Of a stretch of DNA of 51,394 nucleotides, positions 15,151 to 23,328 are shown piece after piece. Under the pieces are notes generated by a model. It saw nothing but the letters and a program-made list of their open reading frames with translations. It was not told the DNA's origin and made no database searches. A program made the position numbers and the translations under genes. The DNA is from 2-01-FULL-49-17 sp964553025. GTDB lineage: Bacteria > Patescibacteriota > Minisyncoccia > 2-02-FULL-40-12 > GWA2-44-9. The DNA is taken from contig CAZKJF010000011.1 of NCBI GenBank assembly GCA_964553025.1, forward strand, positions 1 to 51,394, in the 5' to 3' direction. Position 1 is the stretch's first letter; each line of letters begins with the position of its first letter.

Positions 15151-16263
15151 ATGGCAAAACGCATTCTCCTTGTCGGCGGCGGATCGGGCGGCCACGTCTT
15201 TCCGCTCGTAGCGGTCAGCGCGGCGCTGCGCCGCGCTGACCCGTCCGTCGAACTCTACGCTCTCGGCGAAGGGCGCTTTATGGCCGATGCCATGCACGAG
15301 GCGGGGATTCCGTTTACCCGGATTTCCGCCGGCAAGCTTCGCCGGTATGCAAGCGCCCGAACGCTTCTGACGCCATTTCAATTTCTGGGGGGCTTCATTC
15401 AGTCGCTCTGGCATCTTTTCCGAATTATGCCCGACGTAGTCTTCACCAAAGGCAGTTATGCGTCGGTGGCGCCGGCTCTGGTTGCCCGGCTCTACCGCAT
15501 TCCTGTTTATACCCACGAATCTGATTCCGTGCCCGGCCGGGCGAATCTTTTCATCAGCGGCCTTTCCAAAACCACGTTTATCTCTTTTGCCGATTCGAAG
15601 AAATATTTTAGAGAGAGTAAGACTGTCCTAACCGGCAATCCGATCCGGCCCGAAGTTCTCGGAGGCCAACGGGAAGCGGCGTTAAAGCATTTTAATTTCC
15701 GCGCCGACAAGCAGACGATCTTTATTTTCGGGGGCAGCCAGGGCTCTAAACGAATTAACGACAGCATTCTCCAGTCGTTGGTTCAGATCGTGCCGCAATA
15801 TCAGGTCATTCATCAATGCGGCGATTCTCAGCTGGCGGCGGTTACCGCCGAAATCGAGCGGCTTGAGCGCGAAGGAGAAAAATCCTACGGCCCGATGATC
15901 AAAGCCAACTACCGCCTGTTCCCGTTCCTTTCCGTTCAAGAGACGGCCTTGGCTTACGCCGCAGCGGATGTCGTCATTTCTCGCGCCGGTTCTTCAAATT
16001 TATTTGAGATTGCGGCGCTCGGCAAGCCGGCGATCGTTATTCCCATTACTCATTCCAACGGCAACCATCAGGTCCAGAACGCCGTAGAGCTTTCGCTCTA
16101 CGGCGCTGTCATGATTGAAGAAGCCAATCTCACGCCGCATATTCTGATTAATCAAATTCAGGACTTGCTGGATCCGGCGCGCTGGGCGGAGCGAAGTGCC
16201 AAAATAAAAACGTTCGCCGCCGTCGATGCGGCCGCAAAAATTGCGGAGGTGTTGCTGAAATAG
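15151..16263 (+). CDS. murG: UDP-GlcNAc:lipid I N-acetylglucosaminyltransferase MurG
   Basis: A 370-residue GT-B glycosyltransferase making lipid II at the inner face of the membrane. The N-terminal glycine loop GGGSGGHVFPLVAV binds lipid I diphosphate. TKGSYASVAPALVARLYRIP and HESDSVPGRAN are standard MurG segments. The C-terminal domain has GGSQGSKRIND and the UDP-GlcNAc-binding run VISRAGSSNLFEIAALGKPA then HSNGNHQVQNA. ATG 15151 is used because the fold starts at MAKRILLVGGGSGG; the frame extends upstream only through overlap with the MGMT gene. Two palindromes lie in frame (15213-15241 and 16080-16105). holB follows after 2 nt. Confidence 0.96.
   Translation: MAKRILLVGGGSGGHVFPLVAVSAALRRADPSVELYALGEGRFMADAMHEAGIPFTRISAGKLRRYASARTLLTPFQFLGGFIQSLWHLFRIMPDVVFTKGSYASVAPALVARLYRIPVYTHESDSVPGRANLFISGLSKTTFISFADSKKYFRESKTVLTGNPIRPEVLGGQREAALKHFNFRADKQTIFIFGGSQGSKRINDSILQSLVQIVPQYQVIHQCGDSQLAAVTAEIERLEREGEKSYGPMIKANYRLFPFLSVQETALAYAAADVVISRAGSSNLFEIAALGKPAIVIPITHSNGNHQVQNAVELSLYGAVMIEEANLTPHILINQIQDLLDPARWAERSAKIKTFAAVDAAAKIAEVLLK
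15213..15241. repeat. Intragenic palindrome, 14-bp arms
   Basis: GGTCAGCGCGGCGC and its exact reverse complement separated by one base, inside murG (AVSAALRRADP). Confidence 0.88.
16080..16105. repeat. Intragenic palindrome, 11-bp arms
   Basis: CGCCGTAGAGC (16080-16090) and its reverse complement (16095-16105) around TTTC, inside murG. Confidence 0.8.
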
Positions 16264-16265
16264 CC

Positions 16266-17114
16266 ATGAAGTGGACACTAGAAGGTTTTCCCGAGCAGAA
16301 GAAGCTTTTTGAATCCTTGATTGAAAAAGGCGCGCTTGCCCACGCCTATCTTTTTTCGGGTCCGGCCGCCGTCGGCAAGCATCTTTTCGCTGAAAATATA
16401 TTTGTTCTTGCCAATAACCGGCCGGCATTCGATCCGGCCGATCCTGATTTGCGGCTTATCCGTCGCGGTTCGGAAGAATCGCATATTTCCATCGAGGCTG
16501 TCCGGCCAATTAAGCAATTCGTGTCATTATCGGCGTTCAAAGGCCCGTATAAATTCATTATCATTGATGAGGCCGAGACCTTGACCGACGAAGCGGTCAA
16601 TGCGCTTTTGAAGGTTCTGGAAGAGCCGGCCGCGAAAAGGGTATTTTTTTTGATCTCCGGCCAGCCTGACCAATTGCCTCACACCATTGTTTCCCGATGC
16701 CAGGAAATAAGGTTTGCTGGCCACGATCCAGCGACGATCGAACGCGCGCTGGCCAAAAGCAAGCTGGTGGCGGAGGATAAAGCCCTGATCGCCGAGTTGG
16801 CGCAGGGCCGCCTGGGCTGGGCGATCGAGATGAATGACAAAACGCATGTTAAAAAAATAAAAAAAGCGATCGATGAATTTTCGGAGCTTCTGAATCAGCC
16901 CCTCGCCGCGCGGCTCGCATACGCCAAGAGAATATACGAGAAAGAAGAATATGTGCATTCGGTGCCGTATTGGCTGATGTGGGCCTACGCTCGGCGGGAA
17001 ACGCTTCCCAACGCGCCGCGCATTCTCTCGCAGCTTCTCACGCTCCACGCCCGTCTCGGCCAGTCTCAATACAACCACCGCTTGCTGCTCGAAAATACCC
17101 TGATTAATCTCTAA
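16266..17114 (+). CDS. holB: DNA polymerase III delta' subunit (clamp-loader AAA+ protein)
   Basis: A 282-residue protein of the clamp-loader family. The N-terminal AAA+ domain begins with a HAYLFSGPAAVGKHLFAE P-loop (GPxxxGKH instead of GKT/S), then sensor/Walker B FIIIDEAETLTDEAVNALLK and LEEPAAKRVFFLISGQPDQLP with the SRC motif SRCQEIRF. No zinc-binding Cys cluster is present. The altered P-loop fits delta', which in many bacteria does not hydrolyse ATP. It follows murG by 2 nt. The catalytic partner dnaX is 20 kb downstream in this window. Confidence 0.9.
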   Translation: MKWTLEGFPEQKKLFESLIEKGALAHAYLFSGPAAVGKHLFAENIFVLANNRPAFDPADPDLRLIRRGSEESHISIEAVRPIKQFVSLSAFKGPYKFIIIDEAETLTDEAVNALLKVLEEPAAKRVFFLISGQPDQLPHTIVSRCQEIRFAGHDPATIERALAKSKLVAEDKALIAELAQGRLGWAIEMNDKTHVKKIKKAIDEFSELLNQPLAARLAYAKRIYEKEEYVHSVPYWLMWAYARRETLPNAPRILSQLLTLHARLGQSQYNHRLLLENTLINL

Positions 17115-17127
17115 TCTGTCAAGTTTG

Positions 17128-17147
17128 ACGCCGCCGTCAGGCGGCGT
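17128..17147 (+). terminator. Weak hairpin after holB
   Basis: ACGCCGCC / GGCGGCGT around GTCA, without a T-run, so termination is uncertain. Confidence 0.35.
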
Positions 17148-17172
17148 ATCCTTACTTTCGGAGTTCTTTTCA

Positions 17173-17397
17173 GTGTCTGCCAAAAAAGCCCAGAAAATCG
17201 GCTTTATCGGTTCGTATCACGGCGTTTTGTTTCTCTTCTTTTTTCTTGTCCTCTTCCTGAATTGGGGGTTTGTCGCTGATTTTCTTTGGGAATGCGCATC
17301 CCACCCCGTACCGTTCGTTTTCTGCATATCCGCCGCTTCGCTGGCCATTCTGATAATCCGCGCTATCCGCGCCGAGCGTACTCGGCATCCTCAATAG
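17173..17397 (+). CDS. Small two-helix membrane protein, unknown
   Basis: A 74-residue protein starting at GTG 17173 (SAKKAQKIGFIGSYHGVLF). Two membrane helices are clear: VLFLFFFLVLFLNWGFVADF and VPFVFCISAASLAILII, followed by a basic tail. The frame is open from 17125 but the earlier part lies in the holB hairpin. Its stop (17395-17397) lies in the stem of the next terminator. No family recognised. Confidence 0.55.
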   Translation: MSAKKAQKIGFIGSYHGVLFLFFFLVLFLNWGFVADFLWECASHPVPFVFCISAASLAILIIRAIRAERTRHPQ

Positions 17398-17415
17398 GCC
17401 CCTCACGGGCCTATT
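17393..17415 (+). terminator. Terminator overlapping a stop codon
   Basis: AATAGGCCC (17393-17401) pairs with GGGCCTATT (17407-17415), loop CTCAC. The TAG stop of the small membrane protein is part of the left arm. Confidence 0.75.
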
Positions 17416-17440
17416 TGCTTGAAAAACAAGCCTCGTTTGC

Positions 17441-17446
17441 TATACT
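17441..17446 (+). promoter_or_regulatory. Extended -10 promoter of frr
   Basis: TGC-TATACT, 8 nt before ATG 17455. Confidence 0.65.
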
Positions 17447-17454
17447 GGCAGGGT

Positions 17455-18012
17455 ATGTATAAGGAACTCATTCAGCAGCGCAAAAAAGAATTCGATGCCG
17501 CGTTCGAATTCGCCAAAAACGAAACCGGCGCAATCCGAACCGGCCGCGCCAATCCTTCGATGGTCGAGGACCTAACTGCCGACTACATGGGTTCGCGGAT
17601 GCGCGTCAAAGAACTGGGCGGCATTTCGACTCCCGAGCCGCGCATGTTAGTAATCCAGCCCTGGGATTCTGGTGCGCTCGCCGCGATCGAAAAAGCCGTC
17701 CGGGAAAGCTCGCTGGGCCTCAATCCTGTTAACGACGGCAAAGTCATTCGCCTTACTATTCCGCCGCTGACCGAAGAGCGCCGCAAAGAATTCATCAAAT
17801 TGCTAAGCCAAAAAATGGAAGAAGCCCGCATCCGCATGCGTCAAACGCGGGAAGATATTCTCAAAAAGATCCAAACGGCGGTCAAAGAAAAAACCGCCCG
17901 CGAAGATGACCTGTTTCGGGGCAAGGAAGAACTCCAAAAAATCATCGACGAATACAACAAAAAACTCGACGACCTCGCCAAGAAAAAAGAGCAGGAACTA
18001 ATGACCAGCTGA
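17455..18012 (+). CDS. frr: Ribosome recycling factor
   Basis: A 185-residue protein, the standard RRF length, that splits post-termination ribosomes together with EF-G. The signature of domain I is present: AIRTGRANPSMVEDL near residues 23-37, DYMGSRMRVKELGGIS, and the conserved IRLTIPPLTEERRKEF loop linking to domain II, then the long charged C-terminal helices. ATG 17455 is chosen over the longer frame at 17419 because MYKELIQQRKKEF matches the family start and a TATACT box lies 8 nt upstream. The stop overlaps the rseP ATG by one base. Confidence 0.96.
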   Translation: MYKELIQQRKKEFDAAFEFAKNETGAIRTGRANPSMVEDLTADYMGSRMRVKELGGISTPEPRMLVIQPWDSGALAAIEKAVRESSLGLNPVNDGKVIRLTIPPLTEERRKEFIKLLSQKMEEARIRMRQTREDILKKIQTAVKEKTAREDDLFRGKEELQKIIDEYNKKLDDLAKKKEQELMTS

Positions 18013-19088
18013 TGCTGACGGCCCTTATTTTCATTATCGTTATCGGCGTGCTGGTCCTGGTCCATGAATTCGGCCATTTTATTTTCGCCAAAAAGGCGGG
18101 GATGAAGGTCGAAGAATTCGGCTTCGGTTTCCCGCCGCGCCTCTGGGGCGTCAAAAAAGGCGAGACGACGTATTCAATCAACTGGATCCCGTTCGGCGGG
18201 TTCGTCAAGATTCTCGGCGAGGATGGGGATGAACGCGGGCCGCGCAGTTTCGCGTCCGGCTCCTTCGGCCAGCGTATTTTGGTGATCGTTGCCGGCGTCC
18301 TGATGAATATTCTGCTGGCGGCCGTGTTTTTGGTGATCGTCAACTTTTTCGGTTTGCGAGTCGGGATTTCTGATCAGGAAGCCGCCGGTTATCAAGATTT
18401 GAAAATTCAGATCGTCGAAGTTTCAGCCGGCAGCCCGGCCGCCGCGGCCGGGCTGCAGCCGCTCGATGAAATCCGCGGCTATTCAGATGGCGGCACTTTT
18501 TATGCTATTCATACGACCGAAGAGCTCCAGAATCTGACCGCTCAACGCCAAGACCGACCGATCACGCTCGAACTCACGCGCGGCGCGACCGACATCGAAA
18601 AAACTCTCACGCCCCGCGCCAATCCGCCGCAGGGCCAAGGCGCGCTTGGCATTTCGCTGGCCATGACCGGCATCGTTCATTATCCGTGGTACGAATCTCT
18701 CTGGCGCGGTTTTTACGATACCGGAATTATTATCATCAATACCATTCTCGGCTATTACTATCTTTTGAAAACTCTGATTATTCATGGTACGTTGATAGCG
18801 GAAGTTTCCGGCCCGATCGGAATTGCCGGACTGACCGGCCAAGCTGCTCGCATCGGTATTACGTATCTGCTCCAATTTGTGGCCTTGATCTCGGTCAACC
18901 TGGCTGTTCTGAACATTATTCCGTTCCCGGCTTTGGACGGCGGCCGCGCCCTGATGCTGATCATCGAGAAGATCAAAGGTTCGCCGATCCACCGTAAAAC
19001 GGAAATGGTCATCAATATGGCAGGCTTCTACGTCTTGATCGCATTGATGGTCTATATCACGTACAAAGACATTTCTAAATTCTTCTAG
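18012..19088 (+). CDS. rseP: RIP metalloprotease (site-2 protease family M50)
   Basis: A 358-residue intramembrane zinc protease. HEFGH (His18, Glu19, His22) lies in the first membrane helix and the third ligand is Asp309 in NIIPFPALDGGRAL. One PDZ domain is present between the helices (about residues 125-215, with GSPAAAAGLQPLDEIRGY), compared with two in E. coli RseP. Four transmembrane helices are predicted. By family it cleaves anti-sigma factors or signal-peptide remnants in the cytoplasmic membrane. The frr-rseP-proS order with overlap or 2-nt gaps suggests one operon. Confidence 0.95.
   Translation: MLTALIFIIVIGVLVLVHEFGHFIFAKKAGMKVEEFGFGFPPRLWGVKKGETTYSINWIPFGGFVKILGEDGDERGPRSFASGSFGQRILVIVAGVLMNILLAAVFLVIVNFFGLRVGISDQEAAGYQDLKIQIVEVSAGSPAAAAGLQPLDEIRGYSDGGTFYAIHTTEELQNLTAQRQDRPITLELTRGATDIEKTLTPRANPPQGQGALGISLAMTGIVHYPWYESLWRGFYDTGIIIINTILGYYYLLKTLIIHGTLIAEVSGPIGIAGLTGQAARIGITYLLQFVALISVNLAVLNIIPFPALDGGRALMLIIEKIKGSPIHRKTEMVINMAGFYVLIALMVYITYKDISKFF
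18430..18456. repeat. Intragenic palindrome in the PDZ-coding region
   Basis: GCAGCCCGGCCGC and its exact reverse complement separated by one base (13-bp arms), encoding GSPAAAAGLQ. Confidence 0.85.
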
Positions 19089-19090
19089 CA

Positions 19091-20311
19091 ATGAAATTTA
19101 CCCAGCTTTTCACCCGCACGGCTCGAGAAATTTCTTCAGATGAAACCGCAATCAACGCCCAGTATTTGATCCGCGGCGGATTCGTGTACAAAAATTCGGC
19201 CGGCGTGTATTCATTTCTGCCCTTGGGCTGGCGCGTTGTCCAAAAAATTATGGCGATCGTCCGTCAGGAGATGAACGCGATCGGCGGCCAAGAATTGTTC
19301 ATGCCCGCCCTTGTCGAAAAGAAATTTCTCGAGCCGACCGGCCGCTGGAGTCTCGATGTCGGGTTTTTCGCCAAAAGCATGAATGAAAAGGAAGCAAGTT
19401 TTACGCTTGGCTGGACGCATGAGGAAGTGCTCACGGCAATCGCTTCTCGATACGTGAGTTCATATAAGGATTTGCCTTTCTCGGCATATCAGATTCAGAC
19501 GAAATTCCGGAATGAAGCGCGGGCCAAGTCAGGCCTTCTTCGTGGCCGGGAATTCATGATGAAGGATTTGTACAGCTTCCACGCGTCTGAAGCCGATTTG
19601 ATGGATTTCTATGAGCGCGCCAAAGAAGCGTACTTGAAAATTTTCTCCCGCGTCGGCCTGAAAGCATATTACACGCTGGCGGCCGGCGGCGATTTTACGG
19701 CCAACAATACGCATGAATTTCAAGTGATTACGCCCGTCGGCGAGGATACTGTTTATATCTGCGGAGCATGCGAGTATGCAGAGAATAAAGAAATTTCAAA
19801 TCTGAAGAACGGGGACGCGTGTCCGAAGTGCCAGGGCGTCATTCGCGAAGAAAAAGCAGTCGAAGTCGGCAACATTTTTCCCTTGGGCACTAAGTATTCC
19901 GTCCCGCTTGGCCTTGAATTCGTGAATCAGGATGGAGTCAAAAATCCGGTAGTTATGGGATCGTACGGCATCGGCATCAGCCGGCTGATGGCAACGGTTG
20001 TCGAGGTGATGAACGACGCTAAAGGAATTCTCTGGCCGGAAAGCATTGCGCCGTTCAAAGTCCATCTTATCTCTCTTGAGCAGCCTGACCGCGCCGAAAA
20101 AATCTATCAGCGTCTCGTTGAAGACGGCATTGAGGTGCTCTATGATAATCGCGATGACAAAACGGCGGGCGAGAAATTCGCCGACGCCGATCTCATCGGT
20201 TGTCCGGTCCGGCTCGTCGTCAGCAAAAAGATCGCCGACGATGAAATCGAGATCAAACTCCGCTCTGAATCGCAGCCCCGCGTCGTAAAATTCTCGGAAC
20301 TCGCCCTCTAA
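19091..20311 (+). CDS. proS: Prolyl-tRNA synthetase without the editing (INS) domain
   Basis: A 406-residue class II synthetase. Motif 1 lies around GWRVVQKIMAIVRQEMNAIG, motif 2 is FRNEARAKSGLLRGREFMMKDLYSFH, and motif 3 is GSYGIGISRLMATVVE, followed by the anticodon-binding domain. Standard bacterial ProRS is about 570 residues with a roughly 180-residue INS editing domain between motifs 2 and 3. Here that interval holds only a short segment with two CxxC pairs (CGACEYAENKE and CPKCQG), a possible zinc ribbon. Cis-editing of alanyl-tRNA(Pro) is therefore lost. It starts 2 nt after rseP. Confidence 0.96.
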   Translation: MKFTQLFTRTAREISSDETAINAQYLIRGGFVYKNSAGVYSFLPLGWRVVQKIMAIVRQEMNAIGGQELFMPALVEKKFLEPTGRWSLDVGFFAKSMNEKEASFTLGWTHEEVLTAIASRYVSSYKDLPFSAYQIQTKFRNEARAKSGLLRGREFMMKDLYSFHASEADLMDFYERAKEAYLKIFSRVGLKAYYTLAAGGDFTANNTHEFQVITPVGEDTVYICGACEYAENKEISNLKNGDACPKCQGVIREEKAVEVGNIFPLGTKYSVPLGLEFVNQDGVKNPVVMGSYGIGISRLMATVVEVMNDAKGILWPESIAPFKVHLISLEQPDRAEKIYQRLVEDGIEVLYDNRDDKTAGEKFADADLIGCPVRLVVSKKIADDEIEIKLRSESQPRVVKFSELAL

Positions 20312-20349
20312 TTTCGGTTATCCACTTGAGGCGGATTATTTTCGGTTGC

Positions 20350-20355
20350 TATACT
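20350..20355 (+). promoter_or_regulatory. Extended -10 promoter of the secreted PTS-rich protein gene
   Basis: TGC-TATACT, 30 nt before ATG 20386, a longer leader than most first genes here. Confidence 0.55.
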
Positions 20356-20385
20356 GGAAGTAATCAAACAATTAAATATTTTTCC

Positions 20386-21390
20386 ATGACGATCAGAAAT
20401 GGATTGTATGCCGGACTAGCTTCAGTCATGATTGTAGGATTGCTCGCTGGATTGTCTGTACCGATAAGAAGTACCTATGCCGATACGTCGGCTTCTTTTG
20501 TTCCTGTCAGCGGGACGGACGCCACCAGCGGCTCCGCATCGGCGCTTACCACGACGCCGACGGGCGACATTGCCCGGCTAACTGCCAGCGACGATAGCCG
20601 CATGGCAAGCGACGGGCCGTGGCCGGGAACCGGCGCGTATGATGAGGCGACTTATATCGAGTTTGTTTTTGCGCCAGGTATTCCCGCTGATGCGACGCCG
20701 GTGTCGGTTACCGTGACCAATGAGTATCGCCGCGCGACCGCTTTGACGGCGGCTAAATTAGAAATTTGGAACGGAAGTGTTTGGCAAGATGTGGCAATCA
20801 GTTTGCCAGCCGTCGCGAATACCGATCTTTCGGAAACGGTAGATGTATCGGGTATCCTTGATACGGCTGAAAAGATAAACGGAGCTAAGGTTCGCTTCCT
20901 TGCCTATCGGGATACGCCGGCGTCGAGCGCGACGACCAGCCATGATTTTATCGGCTTGAGCGTTGCGTACGACGAGAGTACCTCGCCGACGCCATCGCCG
21001 ACCGCTAGTCCGACGCCTAGCGAGACGCCCGAACCAACAGAGGCACCGACACCGTCGGCCACGCCAAGTGTGACCCCGACGCCTTCGGAAACTCCAGTGC
21101 CGATGCCAGACGATACGCCAACTCCGACGCCAAGTGCGAGTCCGACTCCGAGCGCAACGCCCACCGCGTCTCCGTCGCCTTCAGCGTCCCCCACACTGGC
21201 GCCGAGTCAAAGTCCGACCAAAACGCCGCACCCGACGCTAACACCAAAACCCACGCCCAAACCGCCGCATGGCGACGATTACGATGGTCATGGAATTCAT
21301 TTCCCATTCCATCAGCCCGAGTATCATCATTCGATCGGGCATCTGATTAAGTCGTGCTTCGATAAGATCGGAGGGCTGTTTCATCGCTAG
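20386..21390 (+). CDS. Secreted protein with Pro/Thr/Ser-rich stalk and His-rich tail
   Basis: A 334-residue exported protein of unknown function. A signal peptide (residues 5-31) is followed by a beta-rich globular domain of about 170 residues (FVPVSGTDATSGSASA to DFIGLSVAYDE). A stalk of about 100 residues follows, built from degenerate TPSPT / SPTPS / ETPEP repeats. The C-terminal tail is rich in histidine (HGDDYDGHGIHFPFHQPEYHHSIGH), which could bind metal. The stalk resembles extracellular linkers that are O-glycosylated in other bacteria, and two GT39-type enzymes occur in this window, but a link is inference only. No sortase motif or C-terminal membrane helix is seen. Confidence 0.8.
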   Translation: MTIRNGLYAGLASVMIVGLLAGLSVPIRSTYADTSASFVPVSGTDATSGSASALTTTPTGDIARLTASDDSRMASDGPWPGTGAYDEATYIEFVFAPGIPADATPVSVTVTNEYRRATALTAAKLEIWNGSVWQDVAISLPAVANTDLSETVDVSGILDTAEKINGAKVRFLAYRDTPASSATTSHDFIGLSVAYDESTSPTPSPTASPTPSETPEPTEAPTPSATPSVTPTPSETPVPMPDDTPTPTPSASPTPSATPTASPSPSASPTLAPSQSPTKTPHPTLTPKPTPKPPHGDDYDGHGIHFPFHQPEYHHSIGHLIKSCFDKIGGLFHR

Positions 21391-21404
21391 AGGCAAAGTA
21401 AGTT

Positions 21405-21442
21405 CAATCAAAACGGCGGCCGTACGGCCGCCGTTTTGATTG
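21405..21442 (+). terminator. Terminator before mreB, perfect 38-bp palindrome
   Basis: A 19-bp arm ending in GGCGGCCGT and its exact reverse complement, no spacer. A and T tracts on both sides allow termination. Confidence 0.85.
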
Positions 21443-21473
21443 TTGATGCGCTTTTTGGTAGCATACTATATCG

Positions 21474-21479
21474 TATAAT
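21474..21479 (+). promoter_or_regulatory. -10 element of the mreB operon
   Basis: A consensus TATAAT, 14 nt before ATG 21494. No clear -35 at 16-18 bp. Confidence 0.55.
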
Positions 21480-21493
21480 CTGCGGATTTATTC

Positions 21494-22543
21494 ATGCTCA
21501 ATAAACTTTTCAGCTTCTGGTCTAAAGACATCGGCATCGACCTTGGAACCGCCAATACGCTTGTCTATGTGAAGGGCAAAGGGATTACCATCAACGAACC
21601 CTCGATCGTTGCCGTCAACCAGAAAACGGGAAAGATACTTGCTATTGGCAAGCAGGCGCGAACGATGGTCGGTCGTACGCCGGGCCATATCATGGTTTCT
21701 CGGCCGCTGGTAAACGGCGTTGTCTCCGATTTTGAAGTAACCGAGCAGATGCTCAAGTATTTTATCGATAAGGTGCATCAGGAAAGTTTCTCACTCTTGC
21801 CGCGGCCGCGCGTCGTTGTAGGCGTGCCGTCGGGCGTGACCGAAGTTGAAAAACGCGCCGTCGAGGATGCCACGTACAGCGCCGGCGCGCGGGAAGTGTA
21901 TTTGATCGAAGAGCCGATGGCTGCCGCCATCGGCGCGCGGCTGCCGATCCAGGACGCGGTCGCTAACGTTATCGTGGATATGGGCGGCGGGACGACCGAA
22001 GTGGCGGTGATATCGATGGGCGGGGTGATTGCATCCCGTTCGCTGCGCATCGCCGGAGACAAGTTGAACGATGACATTCTTCGTTATATGCGCCAGGAGC
22101 GGAATCTGCTCATCGGCGAAGCCACCGCCGAGAATTTAAAAATCCACCTCGGGTCGGCCTATCCGCTCGAAGAAGAAATGGAAGGCCAAGTCCGGGGGCG
22201 GGACTTGGTGTCGGGTTTGCCGCGGGAAATTTCTGTAACTTCGGAAGAAATCCGGACGGCGATGCACCGCTCGGTCAAAAGCATCGTCATGGCGATCAAG
22301 AACACGATCGAAGAAACGCCGCCCGAATTGACCGCCGACCTCGTGAATCGAGAGATTAATCTTGCCGGAGGCGGCGCACTTTTGCGCGGCCTTGACCAAT
22401 TCATCGAGCACGAAACGAAGTTATCTGTTAAAATTGTGGATGACTGTCTGACCGCGGTTGCCCGCGGCTGCGGCTTGGTGCTGGAAAATATCGACGATTT
22501 GCGGTCGGTCCTCCTTTCCACCCAGCCGGATAATTTCTTTTAG
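21494..22543 (+). CDS. mreB: Rod-shape-determining actin homologue MreB
   Basis: A 349-residue actin-fold ATPase that guides elongation of the cell wall. The phosphate-1 motif DIGIDLGTANTLVYVKGKGI, phosphate-2 motif VIVDMGGGTTEVAVIS and adenosine motif NLAGGGALLRGLDQFI are intact, and the membrane-binding N-terminal MLNKLFSFW helix is present. First gene of mreB-mreC-mreD-mrdA, the usual elongasome order, with 2-nt spacing to mreC. Confidence 0.97.
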   Translation: MLNKLFSFWSKDIGIDLGTANTLVYVKGKGITINEPSIVAVNQKTGKILAIGKQARTMVGRTPGHIMVSRPLVNGVVSDFEVTEQMLKYFIDKVHQESFSLLPRPRVVVGVPSGVTEVEKRAVEDATYSAGAREVYLIEEPMAAAIGARLPIQDAVANVIVDMGGGTTEVAVISMGGVIASRSLRIAGDKLNDDILRYMRQERNLLIGEATAENLKIHLGSAYPLEEEMEGQVRGRDLVSGLPREISVTSEEIRTAMHRSVKSIVMAIKNTIEETPPELTADLVNREINLAGGGALLRGLDQFIEHETKLSVKIVDDCLTAVARGCGLVLENIDDLRSVLLSTQPDNFF

Positions 22544-22545
22544 TT

Positions 22546-23328
22546 ATGAAACTTCGATCTTCGGCGCTGTTAATTGCCGCCATTGTCATTACGCTGGCCG
22601 CAGTCGGCTTGGTTGGGTTGGTGTTCAAAAGCGAGCGGATCGCGGCCCAGCCGTTTGCCGATAGCGCGGCGCGCGCGTTTTCCGTATCCGGCAAGATTCG
22701 CCAGTGGGCGGAATATATCGTGAATTGGAAACGCTTAGCCCGGGAGAATGAGCAGCTTCGTTCCCAGCTTGATCAAACAATAGCTGCGCTGGGAACTGCC
22801 GACGCCTTGGAAAAAGAAAACAACGACTTGCGTTCTGCATTGCATCTGGCCGAGGAAGTTCACCGCAATGCCATCCCGGCCGGCTTATTTAACGTCTCAT
22901 TGATGCCGGACGGGTATTCGGCGCTCATCAATAAAGGTAAAAATGACGGCATCGCCGCAGGCGATGCCGTAGTAACGCTCGACGGAGCGCTTTTGGGGAC
23001 GATTCAGGAAGTATTCGATGATTCCGCGCGGGTCACGCTCGTCACCGATCCGTCGTTCAAAGTTACCGTCCGCGTGCTGGGCGAGGATACGACCGGCATC
23101 GTCCGCGGCGACCTGGCCGCCGGCATGCGGCTGGATCTCGTGGTTCAATCCGATCGGATCAGCGAAGGAGACACCCTGATCTCCACCGGCAACGATTTAA
23201 TTCCGGCCGGCCTGGTGGTGGGCACCGTGAATTCAATTCACACTAATGATGCGGAGTTATTTCAATCCATCACAGTCTCGCCGTCCGCCGCATTCGGTAC
23301 CGGCAGCGTGGTGGTTATACACCGATGA
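22546..23328 (+). CDS. mreC: Rod-shape-determining protein MreC
   Basis: A 260-residue periplasmic scaffold of the elongasome. An N-terminal membrane helix (ALLIAAIVITLAAVGLVGLVF) and a coiled coil (about residues 60-105) precede the beta-rich MreC domain with LINKGKNDGIAAGDAV and the repeat-like GDTLISTGNDLIPAGLVVG. Start spacing (2 nt after mreB) and the ATGA overlap with mreD support translational coupling. Confidence 0.93.
   Translation: MKLRSSALLIAAIVITLAAVGLVGLVFKSERIAAQPFADSAARAFSVSGKIRQWAEYIVNWKRLARENEQLRSQLDQTIAALGTADALEKENNDLRSALHLAEEVHRNAIPAGLFNVSLMPDGYSALINKGKNDGIAAGDAVVTLDGALLGTIQEVFDDSARVTLVTDPSFKVTVRVLGEDTTGIVRGDLAAGMRLDLVVQSDRISEGDTLISTGNDLIPAGLVVGTVNSIHTNDAELFQSITVSPSAAFGTGSVVVIHR
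22946..22970. repeat. Intragenic palindrome, 11-bp arms
   Basis: ACGGCATCGCC and its exact reverse complement around GCA in mreC (DGIAAGDAV). Confidence 0.82.

Noticed and set aside
21000..21260. Tandem repeat or CRISPR-like array in the TPSPT-coding stretch
   Set aside because: The units are short, degenerate and in frame; they encode a low-complexity protein stalk, and no spacers are present.
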